A stretch of 64,000 bases of DNA from positions 310,001 to 374,000 of the forward strand of contig CAVPVK010000015.1 in assembly GCA_963709175.1 (NCBI GenBank), in the 5' to 3' direction. The position numbers and the translations under genes are program-made. The first letter of the stretch is position 1; each line of letters opens with the position of its first letter. A model generated the notes under the pieces. That model was not told the origin of the DNA and ran no database searches. It saw only the letters and a list, made by a program, of their open reading frames with translations. This DNA comes from JANXQG01 sp963709175. GTDB lineage: Bacteria > Planctomycetota > Planctomycetia > Pirellulales > Thermoguttaceae. This document shows, piece after piece, positions 52,379-62,199 of this stretch.

Positions 52379-54363
52379 TTACGGCGCGGCGATCTCGACG
52401 ATCAGCGGATGGTCACTCAACGTCAGCGGCACCGCGCTGACGTTGGCGAAGGTCCGCAGGGCGCAACGCCGACTGTCGGATCGTATACCTTCACCGCCGC
52501 CTGCGAGGCGCCAAACTTCACCGCGACGTCGTCGGAACCCTTCGCCCGCTCGCCCCATACGGCCAACTCCAGCGTCCCGTCGCTCTTCTGGATTAGCAGG
52601 TCGTGCACAGTCGTCGATCGGTCGGGGATGGTGTAATCGAGCTTGCGCCGGGCGAAGCTGGACGATCGGTCCGCAAGAATCGTGGTGAGGTTGTGGAGGT
52701 AGCTCGCCGAGGCCTTGTGCGAGTAATCGTCGCGGACAAAGCCCCACGCCCCTTGACCTGAGGAATCGTGCAGCATGTAGACGAAGGTGTAGGTCCAGCC
52801 CCGCTTGAACGCGTCCAGGTAGAGGTTGAGGAAAAGCTTCCCCTGCTCGACCTCGGAAATCGCATCGGTGTGACCGCCGCCACCGGCAAGCGTGCTCCAG
52901 CCGGTCTCGGTGGTGACCCTGGGCAACTTCTCGAGTTCGGCCTTGGTATAGCCGTTAAAGCCTCCGCCCCACCAGGTGTGGCCGTACTCGCCGTACAGCC
53001 CGTCCCACTTGCCTTTCAGCGCCGGGTCTTCCGCGTTCCAGGCGATGTTGTCCTCCGTAATGCCCTTGAGATGGTCGCAGACATAATTGTGGGGATTGGC
53101 GTAATCGGCGTATTTCGTGCCGTCGGGCATCAAGGCCCCTGCGCCCTTGGGGATGGTCAAGAACTGCAGCCCGCAATTGTCCGGTTCTGAGCCGCCGGCC
53201 TCGCTGGAATGAAAAACCGGAATGCCGGCCAGCTTGGGATCGGCTTTCACGGCGGCATATAGATCCGCCTGAAAACGGGCGATCGGCAGAGACGTCTTGT
53301 TCGAGGAGGTTGCCCCCTTGTAAGTGACGTGCCAATTGTTCGGCTCGTTGGGCCCGTCGACGGCCAGCAGGGCGCCCGCCGCCGCCAAGGTTTCGTACTC
53401 GGCCAGGCTGGCCGCGACGTCCCCGTTGATAGGCAGCAGGACCGCTTTGGCCCCGGATGCCCGATGAATGTCGATGAACGATTGCAGGGTCTTGGGATCG
53501 GTCGTGCCGTCATCGCGGATGGCGCGGATGCCGATGTAACTCAGGCACTCCGCAACCCTGGCAGGATTGTCCTCGCCTTGCCGGACATGCGTGCACGCGC
53601 CGATCGAGTTAAGGAAATCGTTGGCCTTCACGGCGGTCGTCGGGCCCTTGACCGGCGTTACCCAAAGCTGGAATTGGCGGTCAAAGAATGCCGCTTCGCC
53701 CCACGCCGGGTTACCCGCCATGGCGAACTTCATCCAGCGGCCCGGACCGGACTGGGCATCCGGATTGCTCTTGTCCCGGCTATAGCAACGGAGGTAGAGG
53801 TCCCGGGTATGCAATCCACCGAACATCATCCTGCCTTCGACGAAATGGTCGATGATCAGCGGCTGCACTTTGGCTTGGTGGAGTTCGCGGATGGTAGTCC
53901 ATCTCTGGCCGTCCGTGCTAAATTCGACGCCGCCGACCGAACTGCCGCCGGCGTCCCATTCGCTCCAGCCCGCGTCGAAGCGAAAGCTTCCGATCGGCCG
54001 GTCGAAGTGCAGCTTGAAGACCAGCCGGCCATTGGCGTGGCTATCGACGGTGAGCACAAGGGGCCAGCCCGTGTCGGAGCCGGGCTCGGTGAATTTCACG
54101 CCGGCCGTCTCGAAATAGTCGCCCCGGTTCCCGTAGGGCAGCCAGATGTGGGTTTCCTCGGTGCTCGGATCGAATTCCTGCTTGGGGCCGTAGGCGTAGC
54201 CGGCCTGCTTTAGGTCATTCCAGGAGCGAGGAATATCGGCCCCTAACTTGATTTCCAACGTCTTGCCGGTCTCGGCAAAGGCATTGCCGGGGGCCATCGC
54301 CAGTCCGACCATTAGCGCGGAGAGAGTCAGTTGTTGCAGTAAGGTCAATGGTGCGATTTTCAA
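52379..54363 (-). CDS. Secreted clan GH-A-like glycoside hydrolase, frameshifted near 52462
   Basis: About 660 residues from a TTG at 54363 with GGGAG eight bases upstream. The signal peptide ends near MAPGNAFAET. An N-terminal beta-sandwich (IGSFRFDAGWSEWDAGGSSV, FSTDGQRWTTI) precedes a TIM barrel. In the barrel, LAVDGPNEPNNWHVTYKG carries the acid/base NEP motif and RVTTETGWSTLAGGGG a candidate nucleophile Glu, the clan GH-A pattern. A C-terminal beta-domain follows (DGTLELAVWGERAKGSDDVA). Near 52462 the frame breaks at TGCGCCC; dropping one GC extends the protein with LRTFANVSAVPLTLSDHPL to a TAA at 52379. The family is not assigned and the substrate is unknown. It was chosen as a glycosidase because of the paired catalytic Glu motifs. 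Confidence 0.72.
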
Positions 54364-54532
54364 TCGTGGACTCCCGTGAGATCGAGGTGGGAATTGCCAG
54401 GCAATGGCTGGCGGGGCGAGGATTGGGGCGGGACCGGCCTGCGATGGGGCCGGTTATGGCAGCATACTAACACAGCTCTCGAAGCCAAGCAAGTAAGAAA
54501 GTCACGTCTCGAACTTGCCACTGGGTTGCAGG

Positions 54533-56932
54533 TCAGAAATCGAAGGTCAAGTTCCGCAAGTCGTCTCGACGCACGAGCGCCGTCGCGGCAAGCTGGTCAA
54601 TCTCGGCGTGCAGGCCGCTATCGGGCCGGTGCGCCAACCTCAGGGCGTGCAACTGCCGGCTCAGTGCGGCCAGAGCCACGTGCCGGCCGTCGCTGGGATC
54701 GAACTTCCGCAAGGGCAAGTAGTCGAGGATGCTGGGCGAACCGAACCCCTTGCCACCGGCCACGCTGTGGGCGACCACCAGGTCGCCGACGAGCGAACTG
54801 TTCAAGAGCGAACAAAGGTAATGGGCCTCGTCGCCGCTGAGGCAAGCGATGAGCACGCATGTTTCCTGGGGAATCACCGGCCGCGGGCCCAAGAGCGGAT
54901 CGTCCCAGGTCTCCACAACCGCCGCGCGGATCTTGTGGTCCATCCGCCGCCAGATCACCTTGGCGGCAGAGAGCGTATAGGGGCCAACGTTGTACATCGA
55001 ATAGAACGGTTGCCGATCTTGATAGCGGCGATAGGCGGCACGAGCCGTCAAGAGCGAGTGGAACTGCCGTAGATAGGCCAACGTTTTCGGGCATTCGCGG
55101 CCCAGGCGATCCTCGGGGATGCCCGACCGCGTTTGCGGGTCCTGCACCAGGAGTAGGTGGGCCGAAGGCCGGGCCGACCAGCGATCGACGTCGGTCCAGC
55201 GGACCAGCGGGTAAATCAACTCGGGCTCGATTTCCGCCTCGACGATTTCCACGCGGCGTTTCGCCTTGCCAACAAGATTGCGGACGCGAACGCCGCACTT
55301 CCCCCTGCCCTGCACCTCCAGCCAGTAAACGGCGTTGGCCCCGCCGCTATTGGCGCCGAGATGGGCCGTGTAATCGGCCGACCCGATCAGACGGTCCATC
55401 GCCTCTTGTGCCCCGGGCGGCAGAACGATCCACGGGGACGTGGGACAGGCCGGATCGATGGGCTGGGCGAGGAGGTTGGTCCGCAGGAAGCTGGGCTCAG
55501 CCCTCACCCCCGGCCCCTCTCCCGTCCTACTGAATACAGCAGTCGGGCGAGGGGAGACGAAACTCTCAACCGCCCCCTGGCCTCCGACTTCCGACTTCAG
55601 ACCTCCGACCGCCGACCTCTGGTCCTCGTAAGTCCACTTGACATACGGCACGGGATAGGTCGTTGGCTGGCCCTTTTCCAGCACGACGACGCTCGTCCAA
55701 TTGGCCGCCGGAGCAAAGGGCCGAACCGCGACCAGGTCGTCCACCTGCAAGACCCGCAGCGGCAGCCCGTCGGCACCGAGGCGAAATCGGCGGAGACCGT
55801 CGCCGGCGCCCTTCGTCTGAAAAAGCGTTTGCGTGATCACCATGCCCAACCGCCCGCCGGATGCCAGGTATCGATCGGCGGCCGAGTAGAGCACGAGCAT
55901 GGAAAGGTCCTTCTTGCCACCGCCATGCCGGGCTTCGTTGCCAGAAAGCGAAAAGAGCCCGTAGCGCTGCCAGTGCGGCTTGGTGCTCTCGCGGTACTCG
56001 GCGGGCAGGTTGTCCCAGGCGATCCAGGGCGGATTTCCGACGACAAAATCAAAGGCGGGTTCATCGGCCCGCTGATCCAGGATCGCGTCACGGACGAAGA
56101 CTGGCAGGTCGATGGGCGATTCCGGCCGCCGCAGATCGGCGATCGCCAGAAGATAATTCGCCCGCGCCGAGGCCACGGCGAGCGGATGCAGATCGAAGCC
56201 GACGATGGGAGGTGGAAGTCGCAGCGGTGATGCCGACGAGGCCGCGGATTGCCGCCAGCGGCGGAGGGCAGCCAAGAGAAACGTGCCCGAGCCGCACGTG
56301 GGATCGAGCACTCGGGCGCCAGGCTGTCCATGGTAACCGACCGCGTCGAGTACATGCTCTGCCAGCCACGCGGGCGTGTAGTACTCGCCCAAGCCGTGGC
56401 GGACGGCGCGAGGAAAGAGCGACTCGTAGAGCGACTTGAGCAGATCGCCGCCTCCCGCAGCATGGGCGACGACGGCCCCGGGATCGTAGCCAGAGACCCG
56501 CGCGGCGGCGCGAACCATGGCCCGCTCCAAGTCGGGCGAGCCGATCGGCAACATCCAGTCGAACGGCTCGCCGCAGTAGAGAGGGGCCGCTACGGTCGGC
56601 TTTAGACCCAGCGATGCGAGCACGTGGTTCACCAGGAGTTCCAGCAGGAGGATGTACCACGATTGCAGGGCAAATAAGACATGCGGAAATCGCGCGGGAT
56701 CGCATGCAATTTCGTAGTGCTGGGCCAAGCGGTCCAAACGAGCCTTGGGCCTCGGCCAGTCCTGGCCGCAAGTCTTGCGGAAAAGGTCAGTCCATCGGGC
56801 CAGCGAACTCGCGGAATTACCCTCCGTGCGTTCGATGGCGGCGGCCAGTGCGCGGACGCCCTGGCGCGCAGATTCAGCCTTGCCGCCGAAATCGCCGACC
56901 ACCTGCTGCGCTAGGGAGGAAACGGAGTGCAT
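54533..56932 (-). CDS. N6-adenine DNA methyltransferase (Eco57I/type IIG-like)
   Basis: 799 residues from ATG 56932 (GTG 56947 is possible). A helical N-terminal region is followed by the methylase core: HGLGEYYTPAWLAEHVLDA, SAM-binding ARVLDPTCGSGTFLLAALR, IVGFDLHPLAVASARANYLL and the catalytic FVVGNPPWIAWDNLP. The C-terminal half resembles target-recognition regions of type IIG enzymes (YTLSAAKVIWRRMDHKIRAA, HYLCSLLNSSLVGDLVVAHS). No PD-(D/E)XK nuclease motif is visible, so it may be a modification-only or helper-dependent enzyme. About residues 442-482 are foreign repeat sequence inserted in frame (see 55514-55620). It follows the response-regulator gene with essentially no gap, unusual company for a methylase. 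Confidence 0.85.
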   Translation of the reverse strand: MHSVSSLAQQVVGDFGGKAESARQGVRALAAAIERTEGNSASSLARWTDLFRKTCGQDWPRPKARLDRLAQHYEIACDPARFPHVLFALQSWYILLLELLVNHVLASLGLKPTVAAPLYCGEPFDWMLPIGSPDLERAMVRAAARVSGYDPGAVVAHAAGGGDLLKSLYESLFPRAVRHGLGEYYTPAWLAEHVLDAVGYHGQPGARVLDPTCGSGTFLLAALRRWRQSAASSASPLRLPPPIVGFDLHPLAVASARANYLLAIADLRRPESPIDLPVFVRDAILDQRADEPAFDFVVGNPPWIAWDNLPAEYRESTKPHWQRYGLFSLSGNEARHGGGKKDLSMLVLYSAADRYLASGGRLGMVITQTLFQTKGAGDGLRRFRLGADGLPLRVLQVDDLVAVRPFAPAANWTSVVVLEKGQPTTYPVPYVKWTYEDQRSAVGGLKSEVGGQGAVESFVSPRPTAVFSRTGEGPGVRAEPSFLRTNLLAQPIDPACPTSPWIVLPPGAQEAMDRLIGSADYTAHLGANSGGANAVYWLEVQGRGKCGVRVRNLVGKAKRRVEIVEAEIEPELIYPLVRWTDVDRWSARPSAHLLLVQDPQTRSGIPEDRLGRECPKTLAYLRQFHSLLTARAAYRRYQDRQPFYSMYNVGPYTLSAAKVIWRRMDHKIRAAVVETWDDPLLGPRPVIPQETCVLIACLSGDEAHYLCSLLNSSLVGDLVVAHSVAGGKGFGSPSILDYLPLRKFDPSDGRHVALAALSRQLHALRLAHRPDSGLHAEIDQLAATALVRRDDLRNLTFDF
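55514..55620. repeat. Palindromic and simple-sequence insert inside methylase gene
   Basis: CCCCTCTCCCG (55514-55524) faces CGGGCGAGGGG (55544-55554), one mismatch, across a 19-nt loop. About 26 bp on, 55581-55620 is a CTCCGACTTCCGACTT-type imperfect tandem repeat. Together they encode low-complexity peptide (SVGGLKSEV-like and RPTAVFSRTGEGPGVR) unlike methylase sequence. Similar GEGPGVR-type peptides are a known signature of dispersed palindromic repeats in GC-rich genomes. Confidence 0.75.
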
Positions 56933-56947
56933 TCCGAAACGGACCAC

Positions 56948-57854
56948 TTATACCAGGCAGCGGCCGTTGGCGCAGGCCTGCTTGACCAGCGTGACCTCGT
57001 TGCCGCGGTCATTGAAGGCGACCTCGTCCATGAATGCCTGCATGAGCAGAATCCCGCGTCCGGAGACCTTTTCGAGATTAGCCGGATCGGTGGGGTCGGG
57101 CAGCGAGGAAGGATCAAAACCCCGTCCCTCGTCGCGAATAGTGAAAACCGCCGATCCGCGGGCCAGGCGGACTTCGATCTCGATGCGGCGATCCCGATAG
57201 GGCGACTCGCGGCGACGGGCTTCGGCGAGCGCATGGTAGGCGTCGCCGTCAACCTCGCGGAGCGACGAGTTGAGTTCCAGGTTCCCGTGGAACATGGCAT
57301 TTGCCAGGGCTTCACCCAGCCCAACGCCCATCCGCACGCGGTCGGCGTCGTCGCAGATGCCCAAGGCAACGCATTCTTCTTGAAAGTGCACGATGAGCGG
57401 ATGGAAGTAAGCCGGATCGTTGGGCACGGAGTAAACCCGCTCGCTGCTGGCGAGACATTCCATCGCCTTCTGGTAATGCGACCCTTCGAACGCCGCCTCG
57501 AGGACCTTGCCCACGGCGCCTCGCAGTGTGTCGTGCAGAAATCGCTTGGGCACGTAGCTGGCCGCTCCTACCTGCAAGGCGCGGAAGGCGATCTCCTCGC
57601 TGCCCTGGGAGGTCATGAGAATGACCGGCACGCGGCAATACTTCTCGCGGATGGCGGAAACCAGTTGCAGGCCGTCGATCGGGCGCATTTGCAGGTCGGT
57701 CAGCACAAGATCCGGCGCTCTCTCCTTGGATGCTCTGCAGGGCCTCTTCGCCGCTGGCGGCATAATCGACGACAAAATTCGCCTCTCTCTTGAGGATTTC
57801 GCCGGCCATCATGCGATCGACGGCGCAGTCGTCAACAACCAACACTCGCGTCAT
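56948..57854 (-). CDS. Response regulator with RsbW-like ATPase output domain, frameshifted near 57716
   Basis: About 302 residues from the ATG at 57854 (GGAGGTG upstream). The receiver domain has VLVVDDCAVDRMMAGEIL, phospho-acceptor Asp in LVLTDLQMRPIDG, LMTSQGSEE and Lys in SYVPKRF. The C-terminal anti-sigma-type HATPase domain shows GLGEALANAMFHGNLEL (N box), FTIRDEGRGFDPSSLPDP and GRGILLMQAFMDEV. The output is therefore a protein kinase or anti-sigma switch rather than DNA binding. Near 57716 the frame breaks at AGCGCCGG; adding GC gives GESAPDLVLTDL. Its start overlaps the stop of the hybrid kinase by four bases, so it is very likely the cognate regulator. Confidence 0.85.
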
Positions 57855-60715
57855 GGTGACACCTCCTGGGTTTGAGCGGTCGCAACGCAAAGATCGGTCC
57901 GGCCGTGCCGAGCCAAGCAGGCCATCAACGGTTCCGCAGAACCGTCCAGCGCCGCGAGGGCCTCGTCCACTTTCTCAAGACAATGGTTCTGACCCATAAC
58001 CTCCAGGCGGAGCGCCGTTTCCAGAACGCTCTGGGCCCCGAAATAACGCACGGATCCCTTGAGGGTGTGCGCCGCCAGGCGGAGCGATGACGCATCGCCT
58101 GCCGCAGCGGCACGGTGCAGTTCCGCAAGCAGACGGGGAATCTCCTGCCGGGCGGCATCGACGATTTTTTCCAGCAGTTTTTCATCGCCGCGAACCGCGT
58201 GCAGGGCCATCGACCAATCGACGGCCGCTTCGGCCGCCTGCGGACGACTGCCAGAATCGGCAGAGGCCGGCGCGGACGGATAGGCGTAGCGATCGATCGC
58301 CGCGAACAATTCGTCGACGTTGATCGGCTTGGAGGTATAGCCGTCCATGCCCGCCTGGTGGCAGCGCTCCTGGTCGCCCCTGAGGGCGTGGGCGGTCATG
58401 GCGATAATGGGAAGATGACGGCCGCTGCCGCGCTCGCCGGCACGGATCATCGCCGCGGCCTCCAATCCGTCCATCTCCGGCATCTGGACGTCCATGAGCA
58501 CAAGGTCGAAACTGCACGACGCGACGGCCGCTACGGCCTCGCGTCCATTATTGGCGAGGTTCACCCGGTGGCCTTCGCTTTCCAGCAAGGCCACCGCCAG
58601 TTGCTGGTTGACGAGGCTGTCCTCGGCCAAAAGGATATGGAGGCTGCGGGGCGGAGAGCGTTGCGGCTGGGCCGTTCGCCCACGGCGGAGAGGCAGAATA
58701 CCCAAGGCCAACTCGATGGCCTCTAGCAGTTCGGACTGCTTGATCGGCTTCAACAAGTAGGCGGCAATCCCCAGGCGATCACACTCCGCCGTGTCGTTGG
58801 GACGATCGCCCGAAGTGAGCATCATGATCACGGGATGTTCCGTGGGGCGGTCCTGCCGAACTCGATTGGCGAGCATGAAGCCGTCGATCTCGGGCATGTG
58901 GGCGTCGGTAATCAGCAGGGGGAACGGCTTGCCGGACTGCTCGGCTTGGCGCATGATTTCCAGGGCCTCGGCAGCGCCGGCAACGCAGGTAGGCAGCATT
59001 TGCCAACTGCTAAGGACCTCTTCGAGAATGCGACGGTTAGTGGCGTTGTCATCAACCACCAGAACTCGCAGGCCATGCAGGCAGAGCGGCTCGCCGTCGG
59101 CAGTGCCGTCGGAATCGGCATCCGCCCGACCCAAGCGAACGGTGAAATGGAAGCGGCTGCCGCGGCCGAGTTCGCTTTCCACCCAGAGACGGCCCCCCAT
59201 CAGATCGACCAGGCGGGAAGCGATGGCAAGGCCCAATCCAGTTCCACCATGCCGCCGCGTCGTCGAGCTGTCGGCCTGCTCGAACATGTCGAAAATGGTG
59301 GCCTGCTTGTCGGCGGGAATGCCCATGCCGGTATCGCTGACCGTGAATTCCAACTCCACGTCTTCTGTGAGTTGGCAAGGTGCTTGCGCAAGGCCGGACG
59401 CCATCGCCGCGGTCTCCGGGCTACACAACGTGCAAGGCGCGGCCGCCGCCGGCTCGGCGCGCAACGCGCCGTTGTTGCAGGCAACTTCCAGCACTACCTC
59501 GCCGCGCTGGGTGAACTTGATGGCATTGTTGACAAGGTTCACCACGACCTGCCGCAAGCGATGATAGTCGCCCAGGACCCAGGCGGGCACGTCGCTATGG
59601 ATATGGCAGGCCAATTCCAAGCCCCGCTGATGGGCAAGGATGGCGAACGACTTCATCGTGTCTCCCAGGCTCTCGCGGAGGTGGAACTTCAATCGCTCCA
59701 GCACCAGCTTTTCGGCCTCGATCTTGGAAAAGTCGAGAATATCGTTGATGACGCTCAAAAGAGCTTCGCCGGAATCGTGGACCGTGGAAAGAAACTCATG
59801 CTGCTGAGGCGTAAGCTGGCTTTTCAGCACCAGTTCGGTCATCCCGATCACGGCGTTCAGGGGCGTGCGAATCTCGTGGCTCATGTTTGCCAGGAAAGTG
59901 CTCTTGGCACGATTGGCGGCCTCCGCCGCCTCCTTCGCAGCCCGTAACGCCTCGGCAGCCCGCTTCTGGGCGGTAATGTCCTGCGAAATGCCGAAGCTGC
60001 CGAGGATCTGCCCCTGGTCGTCGTACAAGGGAAGCTTGGTGCTGGCCGCCCACGTCGAGCGACCGTCGGGCCAGGTCTCCTTCTCTTCTTTGTCGATGAC
60101 GCCGTGGCCGGAGCGGACGATCTCCTGTTCGTCGGCAAGGGCCTGCATGGCATGTTCGTCGGTGAAGAAGTCGTGGTCGGTCTTGCCGATCGCCTGGCGG
60201 GGATCCTGCAAGCCGAAATAGCGGGCCATCGCCTGGTTGACGCGGAGGAATCGGCTTTGCAAATCCTTAAAATAGATGTTGTGCGGCAGGTAATCCATCA
60301 GGGCGTTGAGCAGGTTGCGTTCCTGCCGCAGGCCCGCGTTGGCGGCCGCGAGCTCGGCGGTGCGATCGCGGACGCGGCGTTCCAAGTCCTCACGGGCCTT
60401 CCGCAATTCTTCTTCCGATCGGCTGTAGGCGCGGAAAACGGGGACGATCCCTACCAGTCCCACAAACAAGAAAACGGAAATCGCCAGTCCCAAGATCTCC
60501 AACGGATCGAACGCCGTGCCGGGGTTACCCGCCACTAAGGCCGCCAAGAATCGGTAAAGCAAGTAAAGACGCCGGGTCGCCATGAGGCCTAACCCCGCTG
60601 CCACCAGGCCCCAGGCCCACCTCCAGCCCGTGACCCATACCAATCGGACGGCAATTGCGGCCGCCGCGACTTGCAGTGCGGTTGAGACGACAAGGATGAC
60701 GAGGGCAACCGACAT
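57851..60715 (-). CDS. Hybrid histidine kinase with PAS, two receivers and HPt
   Basis: 954 residues. Two N-terminal membrane segments (VALVILVVSTALQVAAAAIA; LEILGLAISVFLFVGLVGIV), a coiled coil, then a PAS domain (NALMDYLPHNIYFKDLQSRF, GSFGISQDIT). HisKA follows with the phospho-His in FLANMSHEIRTPLNAVIGM (about residue 278), HATPase with NLVNNAIKFTQRGE, DTGMGIPADK and GGTGLGLAIASRLV, receiver 1 (LLITDAHMPEIDG), receiver 2 (LVLMDVQMPEMDG) and an HPt domain with His in AAHTLKGSVRYFGA (about residue 880). This is a complete intramolecular phosphorelay at the inner membrane, with the signal probably read by the PAS domain or the membrane region. It heads a three-gene operon with the RsbW-type regulator and the DNA methylase. 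Confidence 0.92.
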   Translation of the reverse strand: MSVALVILVVSTALQVAAAAIAVRLVWVTGWRWAWGLVAAGLGLMATRRLYLLYRFLAALVAGNPGTAFDPLEILGLAISVFLFVGLVGIVPVFRAYSRSEEELRKAREDLERRVRDRTAELAAANAGLRQERNLLNALMDYLPHNIYFKDLQSRFLRVNQAMARYFGLQDPRQAIGKTDHDFFTDEHAMQALADEQEIVRSGHGVIDKEEKETWPDGRSTWAASTKLPLYDDQGQILGSFGISQDITAQKRAAEALRAAKEAAEAANRAKSTFLANMSHEIRTPLNAVIGMTELVLKSQLTPQQHEFLSTVHDSGEALLSVINDILDFSKIEAEKLVLERLKFHLRESLGDTMKSFAILAHQRGLELACHIHSDVPAWVLGDYHRLRQVVVNLVNNAIKFTQRGEVVLEVACNNGALRAEPAAAAPCTLCSPETAAMASGLAQAPCQLTEDVELEFTVSDTGMGIPADKQATIFDMFEQADSSTTRRHGGTGLGLAIASRLVDLMGGRLWVESELGRGSRFHFTVRLGRADADSDGTADGEPLCLHGLRVLVVDDNATNRRILEEVLSSWQMLPTCVAGAAEALEIMRQAEQSGKPFPLLITDAHMPEIDGFMLANRVRQDRPTEHPVIMMLTSGDRPNDTAECDRLGIAAYLLKPIKQSELLEAIELALGILPLRRGRTAQPQRSPPRSLHILLAEDSLVNQQLAVALLESEGHRVNLANNGREAVAAVASCSFDLVLMDVQMPEMDGLEAAAMIRAGERGSGRHLPIIAMTAHALRGDQERCHQAGMDGYTSKPINVDELFAAIDRYAYPSAPASADSGSRPQAAEAAVDWSMALHAVRGDEKLLEKIVDAARQEIPRLLAELHRAAAAGDASSLRLAAHTLKGSVRYFGAQSVLETALRLEVMGQNHCLEKVDEALAALDGSAEPLMACLARHGRTDLCVATAQTQEVSP

Positions 60716-60847
60716 AATCCTACCTGATGGAGGGACTCACACGATCGAGGGCCTCGCTCCATACCAATACTTAGCGCGACACGTCACTCTTATTCTAGAA
60801 AACCCGTCCACTGCGGTCCACACGTGCGGTGTCGCGCACCATCGGGC

Positions 60848-61546
60848 CTACTGAGAATCTTGCGGGGCGGCCGGGGATTTTTTGACATCAGCCGGGCTTT
60901 CCCAGAGGCGAAAGCCACCAACGAAGGCGTTTTCGTTCTTTCCCAAACGGGAATTGGAAGGCAGTTCCTTGAGCAATCGAGCATTACCCCCACCAAGGAC
61001 TACGTAATCGGCGACGAAGGCCAACCGCAATCGCGTAGCCACGTCGTCGACGAGACGCCGCCAACGTTTTTTCCCAAACCGGTCTAGGCCACGCTGGCCG
61101 ACGTGGTCTTCGAAGGTACGCCCCTTGCGGTAGGGCAAGTGGCCGGCCTCCATCGGAACCACGATTCTGTCTTCCAAAACCAGCGTAGTTCCCAGGCCGG
61201 TTCCCAATCCGAGGAACAGCATGCGGCCGCCCTCATAACTGCCCAGGGCCTGCATAGCGGCGTCATTCACTAATTTGACCGGATGCCCCAAACTGGCCGT
61301 GAATTCGACGCCGATCCAACCCGTTCCCAAGTTGGGCGGCTCGCGTTCTGGCTTGCCAGCGACGACGGGACCTGGGAAGCCAATGGAAACGACTTCATAA
61401 TTCCAGTCCTTGGCAGCCTCCAGCACGTCGGCCACCAACCGCTGCGGGGTGAGGTCGTGGCCCGATGGAATCTTGACGACGTCGCTTCGTCCCGTTGCCA
61501 GGAGTTTCACATGGCTGCCGCCGATGTCGATTACGAGTACATTCAT
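60848..61546 (-). CDS. ppgK: ROK-family protein, polyphosphate glucokinase-like
   Basis: 232 residues. ATP/polyphosphate-binding motif VLVIDIGGSHVKLLATGR at the N-terminus, sugar-site IGFPGPVVAGK and NLGTGWIGVEF, catalytic Asp region VKLVNDAAMQALG, then LFLGLGTGLGTTLVLEDRIV, LELGHLPY-like MEAGHLPYRKGRTFEDHVG and VLGGGNARLLKEL. The short length and DIGGSHVK are typical of strictly polyphosphate-type glucokinases. It would phosphorylate glucose using polyphosphate and/or ATP in the cytosol. The choice between donors cannot be made from sequence. The downstream tail after LWESPADVKK is low complexity. Confidence 0.82.
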   Translation of the reverse strand: MNVLVIDIGGSHVKLLATGRSDVVKIPSGHDLTPQRLVADVLEAAKDWNYEVVSIGFPGPVVAGKPEREPPNLGTGWIGVEFTASLGHPVKLVNDAAMQALGSYEGGRMLFLGLGTGLGTTLVLEDRIVVPMEAGHLPYRKGRTFEDHVGQRGLDRFGKKRWRRLVDDVATRLRLAFVADYVVLGGGNARLLKELPSNSRLGKNENAFVGGFRLWESPADVKKSPAAPQDSQ

Positions 61547-61557
61547 AAGTTTGCCTT

Positions 61558-61998
61558 TTACTGCTGCTGATGTTGTTCGTCGTGGCCGCGAATGGGCACC
61601 GGGCGAGGCGTGCCATCGATCATTTCGACGGCGACATACGTCACTTCCGCCTCTGTAACACGGACAAGTTCTCCCTTGCGATCGGCTTCCACGAGGATGT
61701 CAATCGTGATCGACGTGCGGCCCACCCGCTGGAGCACGGCCCAAAAGCTGACAATATCGCCCACCAATACCGGCCGGTGGAACTCCACCCGGTCCATGCC
61801 CACTAGCATGGTTTGCCGCCGGGGCCAATTGGCCCGGCGCATCTCATGCTGGGCGGCCACGGAACCAGCAAGATCGATATAGCTGAGGATTACTCCCCCG
61901 AAGATCGTGCCGTGGGGATTGGTGTCCGCCGGCATCATCACGACTTTGATGGCCAGAAAACCGCGTTCACCAGAAGGTGCATTCTTGTCCGCGTCCAT
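61558..61998 (-). CDS. Acyl-CoA thioesterase, YciA-type hot-dog fold
   Basis: 146 residues from the ATG at 61998 (MDADKNAPSGERGFLAIKVV). The upstream frame to 62181 reads as non-coding. Hot-dog thioesterase signatures are MMPADTNPHGTIFGGVILSY (active-site Asn and Asp region), IDLAGSVAAQHEM, VGMDRVEFHRPVLVGDIVSF and TSITIDILVEADR. It hydrolyses acyl-CoA esters in the cytosol, and chain specificity is unknown. It lies 11 bp before the glucokinase-like gene on the same strand and is probably co-transcribed with it, though the functions are not obviously linked. Confidence 0.88.
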   Translation of the reverse strand: MDADKNAPSGERGFLAIKVVMMPADTNPHGTIFGGVILSYIDLAGSVAAQHEMRRANWPRRQTMLVGMDRVEFHRPVLVGDIVSFWAVLQRVGRTSITIDILVEADRKGELVRVTEAEVTYVAVEMIDGTPRPVPIRGHDEQHQQQ

Positions 61999-62199
61999 CC
62001 GCCTATTGTAAATCAACCTTCCGGCCGCCACAATTCTCGCAAAAGCGAGTTTTTTTGAAAACCGGCGATTTTGGCAGAGAACGGCCCGGCACCGGCATGC
62101 AGTTCGGCGCCATTCGGCCCGGCCGTTCCCGGGTTGGCGGAACGGCGCCGACCGACACGTGGCGGGCCCGTCGTTCTCCACGGCATCCGTTCGCCGCTT

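Noticed and set aside
7240..57718. Programmed ribosomal frameshifting as explanation of the breaks
   Set aside because: The breaks lie in unrelated genes, on both strands, and need both gains and losses of GC; no slippery heptamer or shared stimulatory structure is seen.
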